Shown here: in pieces, positions 1-7,110 of the stretch
Layout of the letters: every line of letters begins with the position of its first letter
Numbering within the stretch: the first letter of the stretch is position 1
Assembly: GCA_020635195.1 (NCBI GenBank)
Contig: JACKAG010000002.1
Coordinates: 186,001 to 250,000, forward strand
DNA: 64,000 nt
Direction: 5' to 3'
Origin: Deltaproteobacteria bacterium
Lineage (GTDB): Bacteria; Bdellovibrionota_B; Oligoflexia; Oligoflexales; Bog-1112
Made by a program: the position numbers and the translations under genes
Notes under the pieces: model-generated
Seen by the model: the letters and a program-made list of their open reading frames with translations, nothing else
What the model was told of the DNA's origin: nothing
Database searches by the model: none

Positions 1-535
1 AATCTTTTGATCGATATTCCTGTGATTTTTGTGTTTCGCTCTGGTTTGATAGTTCGAGATCGAGAATTGCATTTAGTCCGTTAGTTTCAGAGTGGCAACG
101 GAGGATTTCCACATAGTCGGCTGCTTCAGGTATCTTATATGACAGAACAGGTGTTTCTGAGGACATAAAATCCTGGAGGCCGACGGTAAACTGGATGATC
201 TGAAATTGATTATCATCGATGGCAAAAGCAGAGACTTTCGGCCTTATTATGGGGTTTTTTGAAGTTGTCACATCAGGATCAGAATTCTCCAGTTTTGCGT
301 TCTCTTTGTCTTTTCCACTTTCTGTTTCGCTATTTTTTCCAGTATCTTTGCTTGTTGAGATGGATGACGGCGGCAGTTTTTTCTCTGTGATTGTCCCTTT
401 TTCGCTTCCTTTCGGAGAGCAGGAAACATGATATATCATCAGAAAGACTGACATAAACAGAATAAAGACGGAAGGAGCTCGATGCCTCTGTCTTTTCTGG
501 CTTCTGATCTGATCATGTTGTTGTTCTGGAATCAA
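1..535 (-). CDS. putative lipoprotein, C-terminus beyond the window
   Basis: The frame is open from a TTG start at 535 to the window edge, about 178 codons. The TTG has a good SD (GGAG, 8 nt upstream). The N-terminus is basic, then hydrophobic (residues 21-37), then a cysteine at residue 39 in HVSC, consistent with a lipoprotein signal although position -3 is not the usual Leu. Residues 40-90 are a Ser/Thr/Lys/Glu-rich low-complexity linker typical of a tether, followed by a more ordered part. I do not recognise the family. It lies downstream of the stator-like operon on the same strand, after a 292-bp gap that holds an inverted repeat, so it may be a separate unit. An ATG at codon 28 is an alternative start but lacks the SD. 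Confidence 0.7.
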   Translation of the reverse strand, partial: MIPEQQHDQIRSQKRQRHRAPSVFILFMSVFLMIYHVSCSPKGSEKGTITEKKLPPSSISTSKDTGKNSETESGKDKENAKLENSDPDVTTSKNPIIRPKVSAFAIDDNQFQIIQFTVGLQDFMSSETPVLSYKIPEAADYVEILRCHSETNGLNAILDLELSNQSETQKSQEYRSKD

Positions 536-586
536 ACGTGAGTCTCCTTTTGCCCCATGTCTTATCGGAAGGGAGAGAAAGAGACT

Positions 587-628
587 TTATTTTTTAAGAT
601 AAAAAGATAAGTTTATCTTAAAAAATAA
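587..628. repeat. perfect 17-bp AT-rich inverted repeat
   Basis: The arms at 587-603 and 612-628 are exact reverse complements separated by 8 nt. The stem is almost all A/T and there is no clear U-tract after a GC stem, so it is not a textbook terminator. It sits about 50 nt upstream of the TTG start at 535 and about 200 nt past the end of the beta-barrel gene. It could be a bidirectional terminator or a protein-binding site. Confidence 0.6.
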
Positions 629-827
629 GCTGTTAGATAAGTCCGGCTTCGTATGTCTTTGTTGGGTATCTGAGGCTTTTCTGCTTTTATCAGGAAAACA
701 TCAGATACTTCTATAGGCAGCTATATTATATAGACAGAGCTCTTATAGAATGCTCTATGATTCTATAAAGGATACTCTTAAGTTCAGGGAGTACAAAGAG
801 CAAAATCGCTCTCCTGTCATGAAGAGC

Positions 828-1421
828 TTATATCATCATTCCAAATGTCAGATCAAAACTTGGCAGGATGCCACCTGAAGATGTGACGCGCTCTGCTCTG
901 TTATCATCTTCTTGTATGCTAACGGAAGCATTCGCACTGTAGTATTGAGCTCCTGCTCCAAGACGAATGTTGAAGCCAGATTCCCATAGCCACTGATAGC
1001 CGACAATGCCTCCGAGTGTCATGATGTTGACATACCGCTCAGAAACCCTCTTGTCAGAAGAGCCGATCGTCAGTCTTTGGTATCCTAAAAACGGTTTAAG
1101 ATAAAGGCTGTCATTTGTGAGGCCGTGTTTGAACCACGTTGTATTGAACTGAGCACCATAGTAACTGGCATTCCGATCCGATAGAGAACTAAGGTCCACA
1201 TAGTTTACTCTGACTCCGACACTGTATTCGGGTGTCAGTCCGACTCCCAGACCAAAGTCCGGAAGCCCGAGGAGGATACCTAAAGTCGAGTCAAGGAAGA
1301 CAGGATGATCGGCATATAAGGTGGTTTTTGTCATCTCTGTCTCTGCAAAAGCAGCAGGAGTCCAGATGCACGAGAAAGCGACAGCTGCGACTTTAAAAAC
1401 TGTTCTGATTCCGGATTTCAT
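828..1421 (-). CDS. small outer-membrane beta-barrel-like protein
   Basis: A 197-residue protein with a clear Sec signal peptide (MKSGIRTVFK, hydrophobic stretch, then AFA). The mature part has alternating aromatic/polar strands, many Tyr and Gly residues and GLGVGL-like turns, as expected of an 8-stranded outer-membrane barrel. The start was placed at the ATG at 1421 because AAGGAG lies 6 nt upstream; an ATG 10 codons earlier has no comparable site. No specific family is recognised. It follows the stator-like operon on the same strand but is separated by 250 bp, so co-transcription is uncertain. Confidence 0.75.
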   Translation of the reverse strand: MKSGIRTVFKVAAVAFSCIWTPAAFAETEMTKTTLYADHPVFLDSTLGILLGLPDFGLGVGLTPEYSVGVRVNYVDLSSLSDRNASYYGAQFNTTWFKHGLTNDSLYLKPFLGYQRLTIGSSDKRVSERYVNIMTLGGIVGYQWLWESGFNIRLGAGAQYYSANASVSIQEDDNRAERVTSSGGILPSFDLTFGMMI

Positions 1422-1671
1422 TTTTGCTCCTTGGGCTGTTATATTTGCCATAATAGATAAATGAACTTACCACGGTTCATTTGTATGGCTAACGTTTAAC
1501 TGTGTCCTTGTTGATTGTCAATACAAGTCAGAGTTCATGGACAGCCTCTGTCATCTTTCGGATAAAAACTGCGGACAGGCTGGAAAGTCTGGCGGGGCTC
1601 CTGAGTTATCTGAAATGACAGAGAACTTTTTAAAGAAACTTTTTATCAATAGCTTTTATGTGAGGTTTCTG

Positions 1672-2814
1672 TCAGAAGATCGATTTGCATGAAAGGAAAT
1701 AACGGGGGTCTGTGCGGAACGCAATTGTATTTCCAAGCTCATAAGAAATGGTCCCGATGCCACACCAGTAGTGTTCTGACTTTGCGATGAGAGCATTGCT
1801 GAGGTTTCCCTGACTGATTCCTCCTCTGAATGCAAACATTCCTGAGCTGGCGACAAAGCCTGAGTGAAACTTTTTGATGAAATCATCTTTTTCTTCATTG
1901 ATCAGGTCGAAGATTTCAAGAAAGGCATCCACGCTGATAAGTCTGTGTTGGAACAGAGGAGCGGCTATGGCCAGATCGAGACTTGTACTGTTGTTTTTGA
2001 GTAAATTCCCTGAAAAAAGTGATGTACGGTAGTTCTGTCTTATTGCATTGCGCAGGATTAATCCGAAATAAGAATGGTAACTGAAAGCGAGATCCAGAAG
2101 TGGCATGAAGCCGAATTTAAGCCCATGGTTCGTCTGAATTTGTCTGAGAGCATCAACATCAAGCAAAGCGGCGGAGTTTCGGAAGTATCCCAGCTGTGAA
2201 AATCCTGCTTTGATCCCAAATGTAAAAGAAGGATTCAGTGGATATACCGATGAATGAAAGAGGTTAAATTGTCGCTGGCGCTCAGCAATCAGGGCTTCGA
2301 TTCCGTACTGATCAATGTCGTGGGTGATTAAAATATTCGTATTTTCCTGTATTTCAAGTCCTATTGCGGATTGTTCTCGTATATAAGCCATTCCTGCCTG
2401 GCTTTGCAAAGAAAGATAACTACCGAGATGATGCGTCAGATATTCGGCTCTGTCCTCATTGTTTTTCTGACGGATCAGATCTGGTATCGTGGGTGAAAAT
2501 TCCAGAGATGGCCAGGCTACGGCGATATGTTCTTTTTGGCATTCTGTTGTCTCCTGATTTTCAGAATTTTCGATCAGCTCTTTGTCTGAACTTTCCTGAG
2601 GATTTATTTCTGGAAGATTGCATGTAATAAAAGGTCCGGATGGGTGATAAGAGGCCCTGGAAAAACCTTTGAGATGCATAGCTCCGGCCAGTCCGCTTCC
2701 TTTGATCTCTGGTGGCAGGATACTCCAGACACGAGCAGAAGCGATGGGATGCATTGCACTCAGCATGCAGAAGAGTAGAGTCTTCGTGATGTCTTTATAA
2801 GAAAGTCCAGACAC
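1672..2814 (-). CDS. secreted, outer-membrane-like hypothetical protein
   Basis: With a GTG start at 2814 the protein has 380 residues and begins with a signal-like segment (KDITKTLLFCMLSAM, then IASA). AAGGG lies 6 nt before the GTG. A longer ATG start at 2868 would translate through a perfect hairpin and add a non-signal-like N-terminus, so I prefer the GTG. The C-terminal half is rich in aromatic, short-strand segments (FTFGIKAGFSQLGYF, FAFRGGISQG) and the last residue is Phe, both common in outer-membrane barrels. The function is unknown. It is the last closely spaced gene downstream of the stator-like pair and two lipoproteins, suggesting an envelope complex. Confidence 0.65.
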   Translation of the reverse strand: MSGLSYKDITKTLLFCMLSAMHPIASARVWSILPPEIKGSGLAGAMHLKGFSRASYHPSGPFITCNLPEINPQESSDKELIENSENQETTECQKEHIAVAWPSLEFSPTIPDLIRQKNNEDRAEYLTHHLGSYLSLQSQAGMAYIREQSAIGLEIQENTNILITHDIDQYGIEALIAERQRQFNLFHSSVYPLNPSFTFGIKAGFSQLGYFRNSAALLDVDALRQIQTNHGLKFGFMPLLDLAFSYHSYFGLILRNAIRQNYRTSLFSGNLLKNNSTSLDLAIAAPLFQHRLISVDAFLEIFDLINEEKDDFIKKFHSGFVASSGMFAFRGGISQGNLSNALIAKSEHYWCGIGTISYELGNTIAFRTDPRYFLSCKSIF

Positions 2815-2817
2815 AGT

Positions 2818-2865
2818 ACACCCTTGTATGTTCCTTCGATCTTGCTTCGGAACATACAAGGGTGT
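2818..2865 (-). promoter_or_regulatory. 17-bp hairpin covering the SD of the 2814 gene
   Basis: The arms at 2818-2834 and 2849-2865 are perfect reverse complements with a 14-nt loop. On the minus-strand transcript the second arm contains the AAGGG that would serve the GTG start at 2814, so the folded RNA would hide that ribosome site. No U-run follows, which argues against an intrinsic terminator for the upstream lipoprotein gene that ends at 2888. Confidence 0.6.
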
Positions 2866-2887
2866 CATAAGAGGAAAGTACTGCCGG

Positions 2888-4705
2888 TCAGAATTTTCCC
2901 ATCTTTAAAAGAAAAGATACGAATAAAAAATCAATCGCAGAAAATGTTTTAAGCTCTCCGGAACAGGGAGCCCAGTCCGGATTTATGGAACCATCGTCTT
3001 CTTTGTGACGTCTTTCCCAGAGATAAAAGCTGCATCGATCATGGCTATCCGGAAGACGGTTTTCCGGAAAGATATCCTGATTCAGGAGAATATCAGAAAC
3101 TCCGGATAGCTGACCATCGGTAACTTTATGGTATACAACCTGAAATAAAGCGTTTTCAGGGTTTTCATCAGCATATCGTTGCAGCAACGTGATTTCTTTT
3201 TCAAAAATTTTTTGCCTGATGGAAATGATCAAAAGCATGTGCAGAACTTCAAGGTGGGCCTGATAGCCCTGTTGATAGAACCAGATGTATTCATCTGCGT
3301 CTGTCGTTTCTCCGGACAGGAATTTTCTGACCAGATAGAATGTCGACTGAAGTCTTTTATCGACCCTTGTTCTGGTATTATCTCCGTCTCCCATAATCCA
3401 GTTCCCGGCCTCATCCATATGATTTTCTCCATACTGGATGATCTGTTGCAGTATCTCTTTTTTCCTTTCAAATCGAATCCATATCAGTAATCCTATCAGC
3501 ATGTCTCTTGAAATTGTGCTCTCTGATTCACCCGTTTTAAAGCAATCTTTGCTGTGGTGGCGATACCAGCGACCATCATTGTCTTTTGCCAGTTCTATAT
3601 TGATATTTAGTCCACTGACAGCAGCGAGAGAATTAAACAGTAAGGCGTCGCACCTGCTGTCCGGAAGCCATCCAGCTTCGTCATGCTGAATGTGCTTTAT
3701 ATAATAGGCTTCTTTTTTTAGGATGGTGTCGATTGTCAGTGGTGTTGCGCTAATAGGGATATCGCGCGATGTGTCGTCTGAGTGGATCATAATTATATTC
3801 TGATCGTCTGATTTAACCTTCTCAAGTGAGATTGAAACTGTGTTTGCTTTGTCAAAAATATCGACCAGATAATGGAGTACTTTTTCTTTTAAATCAGCTC
3901 CCTTCTGACTGTTTATGTTTGTGCGTATTTCAGTTAGTTTCATCAGTAGGTTTTCGTATATATTCTGGCTTTGTTTTTCAGTAATTTGTTTTGTTTTTTC
4001 TTCTGCCAGTTCAATCATATGAAAAATTGCTTCGGCACGTTCTTTGCTTATATGATGAATATCTTCCATAGTGATTTGATTGTCGTGGTTAATATCCATG
4101 ACGATAATATTAGCAGCAATTGCAACCAGTCTGAAAATAAGCTCGTGAAACAGAATCTGAACAGGTTTTTCATCATTTTCTGTCAGATCCGAAAGGAGGA
4201 GAACAGTATTAAGTGTTTTAATGACACTTTCATCTGCGGGTATTTCTCTGACGAGGAGAGGAATAATACGGCTGGTATCTTTTATATCTTCTTTTTTCAT
4301 GAGAAGTGAAACAGATATATTTAAAACATTGATATTTTTTTTTCCAAGTAAAGCAGATGAAAAAAGCGAAATCAGAAGTGCCCGATTTTGATACTCTCTC
4401 AGATTCTGATAGATAATATCAGACTGATCTTGTGAGCTAGTGTCATTGGACAGAAATCTCACTCTTTCATGTTCTGGTATTAGTGATAATATGGATTCGA
4501 TTACATCATCATATTGGTGGTTTTCCAGATATTTGATTGATTTTTGTTCAACATTCAGAGGTCTTGCATATTTTCCAAGATAATTATAAGAAGTTTTGCA
4601 GGAGTATGAAGACAATATAAGTATTATATATAAATAAAAAAAATGTCCATTTCTTTTTGATTTACGATCTGTTGTTTCTTGTTTACTGTCTTTAGCAGGG
4701 AACAT
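2888..4705 (-). CDS. large lipoprotein with one EF-hand-like calcium loop
   Basis: 605 residues. The N-terminus is basic, then hydrophobic (21-35), then Cys36 (SSYSC), consistent with a lipoprotein. Residues 204-215 read DINHDNQITMED, matching the 12-residue EF-hand pattern with Asp/Asn/Asp at positions 1, 3 and 5 and Asp at 12. The rest is mostly helical. A region around 340-560 recalls terpenoid-cyclase-like or squalene-hopene helical hairpins (residence of WYRHHSKDC), but I cannot assign it. It sits between another lipoprotein gene (42 nt upstream) and an outer-membrane-like gene, all downstream of the stator-like pair, so a role in that envelope assembly is inferred. The SD is weak. Confidence 0.7.
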   Translation of the reverse strand: MFPAKDSKQETTDRKSKRNGHFFYLYIILILSSYSCKTSYNYLGKYARPLNVEQKSIKYLENHQYDDVIESILSLIPEHERVRFLSNDTSSQDQSDIIYQNLREYQNRALLISLFSSALLGKKNINVLNISVSLLMKKEDIKDTSRIIPLLVREIPADESVIKTLNTVLLLSDLTENDEKPVQILFHELIFRLVAIAANIIVMDINHDNQITMEDIHHISKERAEAIFHMIELAEEKTKQITEKQSQNIYENLLMKLTEIRTNINSQKGADLKEKVLHYLVDIFDKANTVSISLEKVKSDDQNIIMIHSDDTSRDIPISATPLTIDTILKKEAYYIKHIQHDEAGWLPDSRCDALLFNSLAAVSGLNINIELAKDNDGRWYRHHSKDCFKTGESESTISRDMLIGLLIWIRFERKKEILQQIIQYGENHMDEAGNWIMGDGDNTRTRVDKRLQSTFYLVRKFLSGETTDADEYIWFYQQGYQAHLEVLHMLLIISIRQKIFEKEITLLQRYADENPENALFQVVYHKVTDGQLSGVSDILLNQDIFPENRLPDSHDRCSFYLWERRHKEDDGSINPDWAPCSGELKTFSAIDFLFVSFLLKMGKF

Positions 4706-4747
4706 GATATGTTATCTTTCTTATGTTTATATCCATAGAGGACATCT

Positions 4748-5629
4748 CTATAAAGGGATATCCGGGATGGAGCAATCAATTTCCGGGTTTGTTTGTTTCT
4801 GTTCTTCACAGAGCTGAGATAGCAATATGTCGGTTGCTTTCGTGATGTCGGTTTCTTCACCAATGATGTCTGAAATTTTCTGGTTAATATCATCTATGTT
4901 TTCTGAAACTTTTGCACATACTTCATCGCATTCGTCTGTATCAATCTGAGTTAAAATGGACTGAAGATCATTCAGAACAGAGAGTGGACCGCATGACTCT
5001 CCTTTTTCATCACTGGATAATAAGTATCGTTCTGTGAGATTTGCAGAAATGAAGCTCAGTGTCTTTTCACATAAGACGGTATGGACAGAGCTATAGAGAA
5101 AATACTGAGTATTCGCACTGCCGCTGTAGAACTTATCACTCTTTTCAGATTCGCTTAGTTCGGATGTTTTTTTTCTATGATCTTCTGGTATTTTTTCGAT
5201 GATATCAACTGCTTTATTCATGTAAACAATACGGTCAAGAAATGTATCCTTGTTGAGTAAGGTCATATCTTCGGAGAAGAGTGAAGAAGATGCGTTGTTC
5301 TGGAAAGCTTCCAGAAGAGAAGGCAGGTCTAGTCTGGCTTTGATTCCATAGGCAGCAGCAAGTCGCACATTCCTGACATAATAAGTTTCATCCTCTTCAA
5401 GGATCAGTTGTTCCAGAAGGCTGATGGCTTCATCTGTCTTACCTTCGTTCAGTAGGATGACGGATTGTTCATCCTCACTCAGAGGCTGACACTGAGATGA
5501 AGGAGCTGTCTCACAATCAGCCTGACTATTCTGACCGCAGCTTTCCAGCATGGGAAGAAACAGAATCAGCATCAGTAAGTTTTTCGTTCTGCTAAGTTTC
5601 CATACATCCAAAATGTGACCTGTTATCAT
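4748..5629 (-). CDS. lipoprotein with a helical-repeat (TPR-like) domain
   Basis: 293 residues. A basic n-region (KLSRTKN) precedes a hydrophobic stretch and the lipobox LESC with Cys31, so it should be lipidated. Residues 50-110 look like a TPR hairpin (VILLNEGKTDEAISLLEQL). The remainder is acidic and helical. No enzymatic motif is seen. It lies 63 nt after the cyclic-nucleotide-binding gene and 42 nt before the EF-hand lipoprotein in the same direction, so it is probably a member of the same operon and perhaps an assembly factor. The ATG start has no obvious SD; a TTG at codon 7 is possible. Confidence 0.75.
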   Translation of the reverse strand: MITGHILDVWKLSRTKNLLMLILFLPMLESCGQNSQADCETAPSSQCQPLSEDEQSVILLNEGKTDEAISLLEQLILEEDETYYVRNVRLAAAYGIKARLDLPSLLEAFQNNASSSLFSEDMTLLNKDTFLDRIVYMNKAVDIIEKIPEDHRKKTSELSESEKSDKFYSGSANTQYFLYSSVHTVLCEKTLSFISANLTERYLLSSDEKGESCGPLSVLNDLQSILTQIDTDECDEVCAKVSENIDDINQKISDIIGEETDITKATDILLSQLCEEQKQTNPEIDCSIPDIPL

Positions 5630-5692
5630 GGGACTTTGTAAGGGCAGATTATTACTTCTGCTTAGGTTGTCCCGGTTTTATCTGATGGTTTT

Positions 5693-6160
5693 TCATTTCT
5701 GTTCCGGAGTCAGGTGTTTTTTCAGATCGACAATAATTTTGTTGGTAGATCTCAGGCGCTTTGCGAGCAATCGTGCAAGATTGAGCAGCATAACGCCGAA
5801 TATCCTCGGTTCTTTTTCATAAACATCAAAAATCTGTCGATAGCTGAGTTCAAGGACCCATGAGGGCTCAATACTGACAATATCAGCTGAGCGTATTTTT
5901 TCGTCCAGGAGAACCATTTCTCCAAAAACGTCACCTTTACTTAGCGGTGCAATGTCCAGTAGTCCTTCGGAAGTGTTTTTTCGGACCATCAGCTGACCTT
6001 CCAGAACAACGTAAATTTCTTCTCCTGTTTCTCCGTCACGGACGACAAAATCGCCGGGTTTATAAAATCCGACCAGACCACGGCTGGCTATTTTCTTGAT
6101 CTCTTTTTCATACATTTCATAGAACAAGGGACAACTACGAAGTTCAGATGGTATCGACAT
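5693..6160 (-). CDS. stand-alone cyclic-nucleotide-binding domain protein
   Basis: 155 residues forming one CNMP/CAP-type effector domain. It shows the beta-roll glycines (YKPGDFVVRDGETGEEIYVV), the phosphate-binding cassette GDVFGEMVLL and the following RSA (usual consensus RxA), so nucleotide binding is plausible. There is no DNA-binding helix-turn-helix, so it is not a Crp-type regulator; it would act by protein-protein contact. GGAG lies 8 nt before the ATG. It is 26 nt downstream of the MotA/TolQ-like gene, which suggests cAMP or c-di-GMP-like control of the motor-like complex. That link is inferred from position only. Confidence 0.85.
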   Translation of the reverse strand: MSIPSELRSCPLFYEMYEKEIKKIASRGLVGFYKPGDFVVRDGETGEEIYVVLEGQLMVRKNTSEGLLDIAPLSKGDVFGEMVLLDEKIRSADIVSIEPSWVLELSYRQIFDVYEKEPRIFGVMLLNLARLLAKRLRSTNKIIVDLKKHLTPEQK

Positions 6161-6186
6161 AAGAGATCTCCGTTATGATGACCCGG

Positions 6187-7086
6187 CTATGATTTTGATT
6201 TTTTTTCATGCATATTGTTTTCAATCAAAGTACAAAGTTTTGTCACAGATGCGACAATTTCACGTTCTCCTGGCGTCATTTTATCTTTATGAATCCTGGT
6301 CCAGATGTGTTCAAAGGTTCTGGCAAGACCTTCTGTAATCTCTGTTCTGACTGATGTGATAGGGAAAATGGTATTCAAAAGAGTCAGAATAACACTATAG
6401 ATAATACCAGCAATCGATGTTTTCATAGAATAAGCGATGTTTGCGACAAATGAATTGAGTATGGGAGCTGCGCCGTCAAGGTCGGAAAGATCAATGGTTG
6501 CAATCATCGGTAGTGCTGCTGTGATACCGATAAATGTGCCAAAAATTCCTCCGATGATAAAAAGACCTGGTAGGATGCCAAGGATTCTCTGAAGTGTATC
6601 GACCGGAATAATCATAACAATTGTTGTCCAGAGAGGGTCTTGTCTCAGAACTCGTCTGGAAAGTTCCATAAAATTAGGGGGGAATGGACTTCTTAATGCA
6701 TTGATCTGATTGTTAATGTTGTACAGGATGTCTCGTTTGGTGGTCATAAATTCTGAAAGTGTTTTTTTTCCCTGGCTTCGGAATCCCGCCTTTCCATTTT
6801 CTGGCTTGAAATCATCACTGATTCTCAGATTCCGGGATGGGAGCTCTGTTTTGACGGTGTCCATCATGCGTTCGAACCAACCATCGATTTCTTTCAGATC
6901 TCCCGGCTGATTTTCCGGTTTATCAAGATTTTTTTCCATACTGCGGGACAGCGTCCGGAAGTACACCAGATTTTTCTTTCCGGAGCGAAAGGCGATAAAA
7001 CGAAGGATCAACGCAAGGCATAGTCCGATTCCCATCAACTCGATCAGGTGTGTGGACATGATTGAAAATAAATCAAGAACGTTCAT
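6187..7086 (-). CDS. MotA/TolQ/ExbB-family proton-channel protein
   Basis: 299 residues with predicted membrane helices at about 12-33, 169-192 and 219-242. The second pair carries the family pattern LGILPGLFIIGGIFGTFIG and a long helix after a conserved loop, as in MotA, TolQ, ExbB and ZorA. The loop between helices 1 and 2 (34-165) would be cytoplasmic. Unlike ZorA it has no long C-terminal tail. GGAG lies 6 nt before the ATG. The preceding gene, 24 nt upstream, encodes the Asp-bearing partner with an OmpA domain, so the two should form an ion-driven stator-type complex. It has the size of a channel subunit, but the biological output is unknown. Confidence 0.85.
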   Translation of the reverse strand: MNVLDLFSIMSTHLIELMGIGLCLALILRFIAFRSGKKNLVYFRTLSRSMEKNLDKPENQPGDLKEIDGWFERMMDTVKTELPSRNLRISDDFKPENGKAGFRSQGKKTLSEFMTTKRDILYNINNQINALRSPFPPNFMELSRRVLRQDPLWTTIVMIIPVDTLQRILGILPGLFIIGGIFGTFIGITAALPMIATIDLSDLDGAAPILNSFVANIAYSMKTSIAGIIYSVILTLLNTIFPITSVRTEITEGLARTFEHIWTRIHKDKMTPGEREIVASVTKLCTLIENNMHEKKSKS

Positions 7087-7110
7087 ATCTTACTCCGCAC
7101 GGCAAAAATA

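Noticed and set aside
2364..4309. Plus-strand frames opposite the lipoprotein and outer-membrane-like genes
   Set aside because: Cys/Phe-rich translations without ribosome sites, antisense to convincing genes.
4624..4893. Small minus-strand frame bridging the two lipoprotein genes
   Set aside because: Overlaps both genes in another frame and has no ribosome site.
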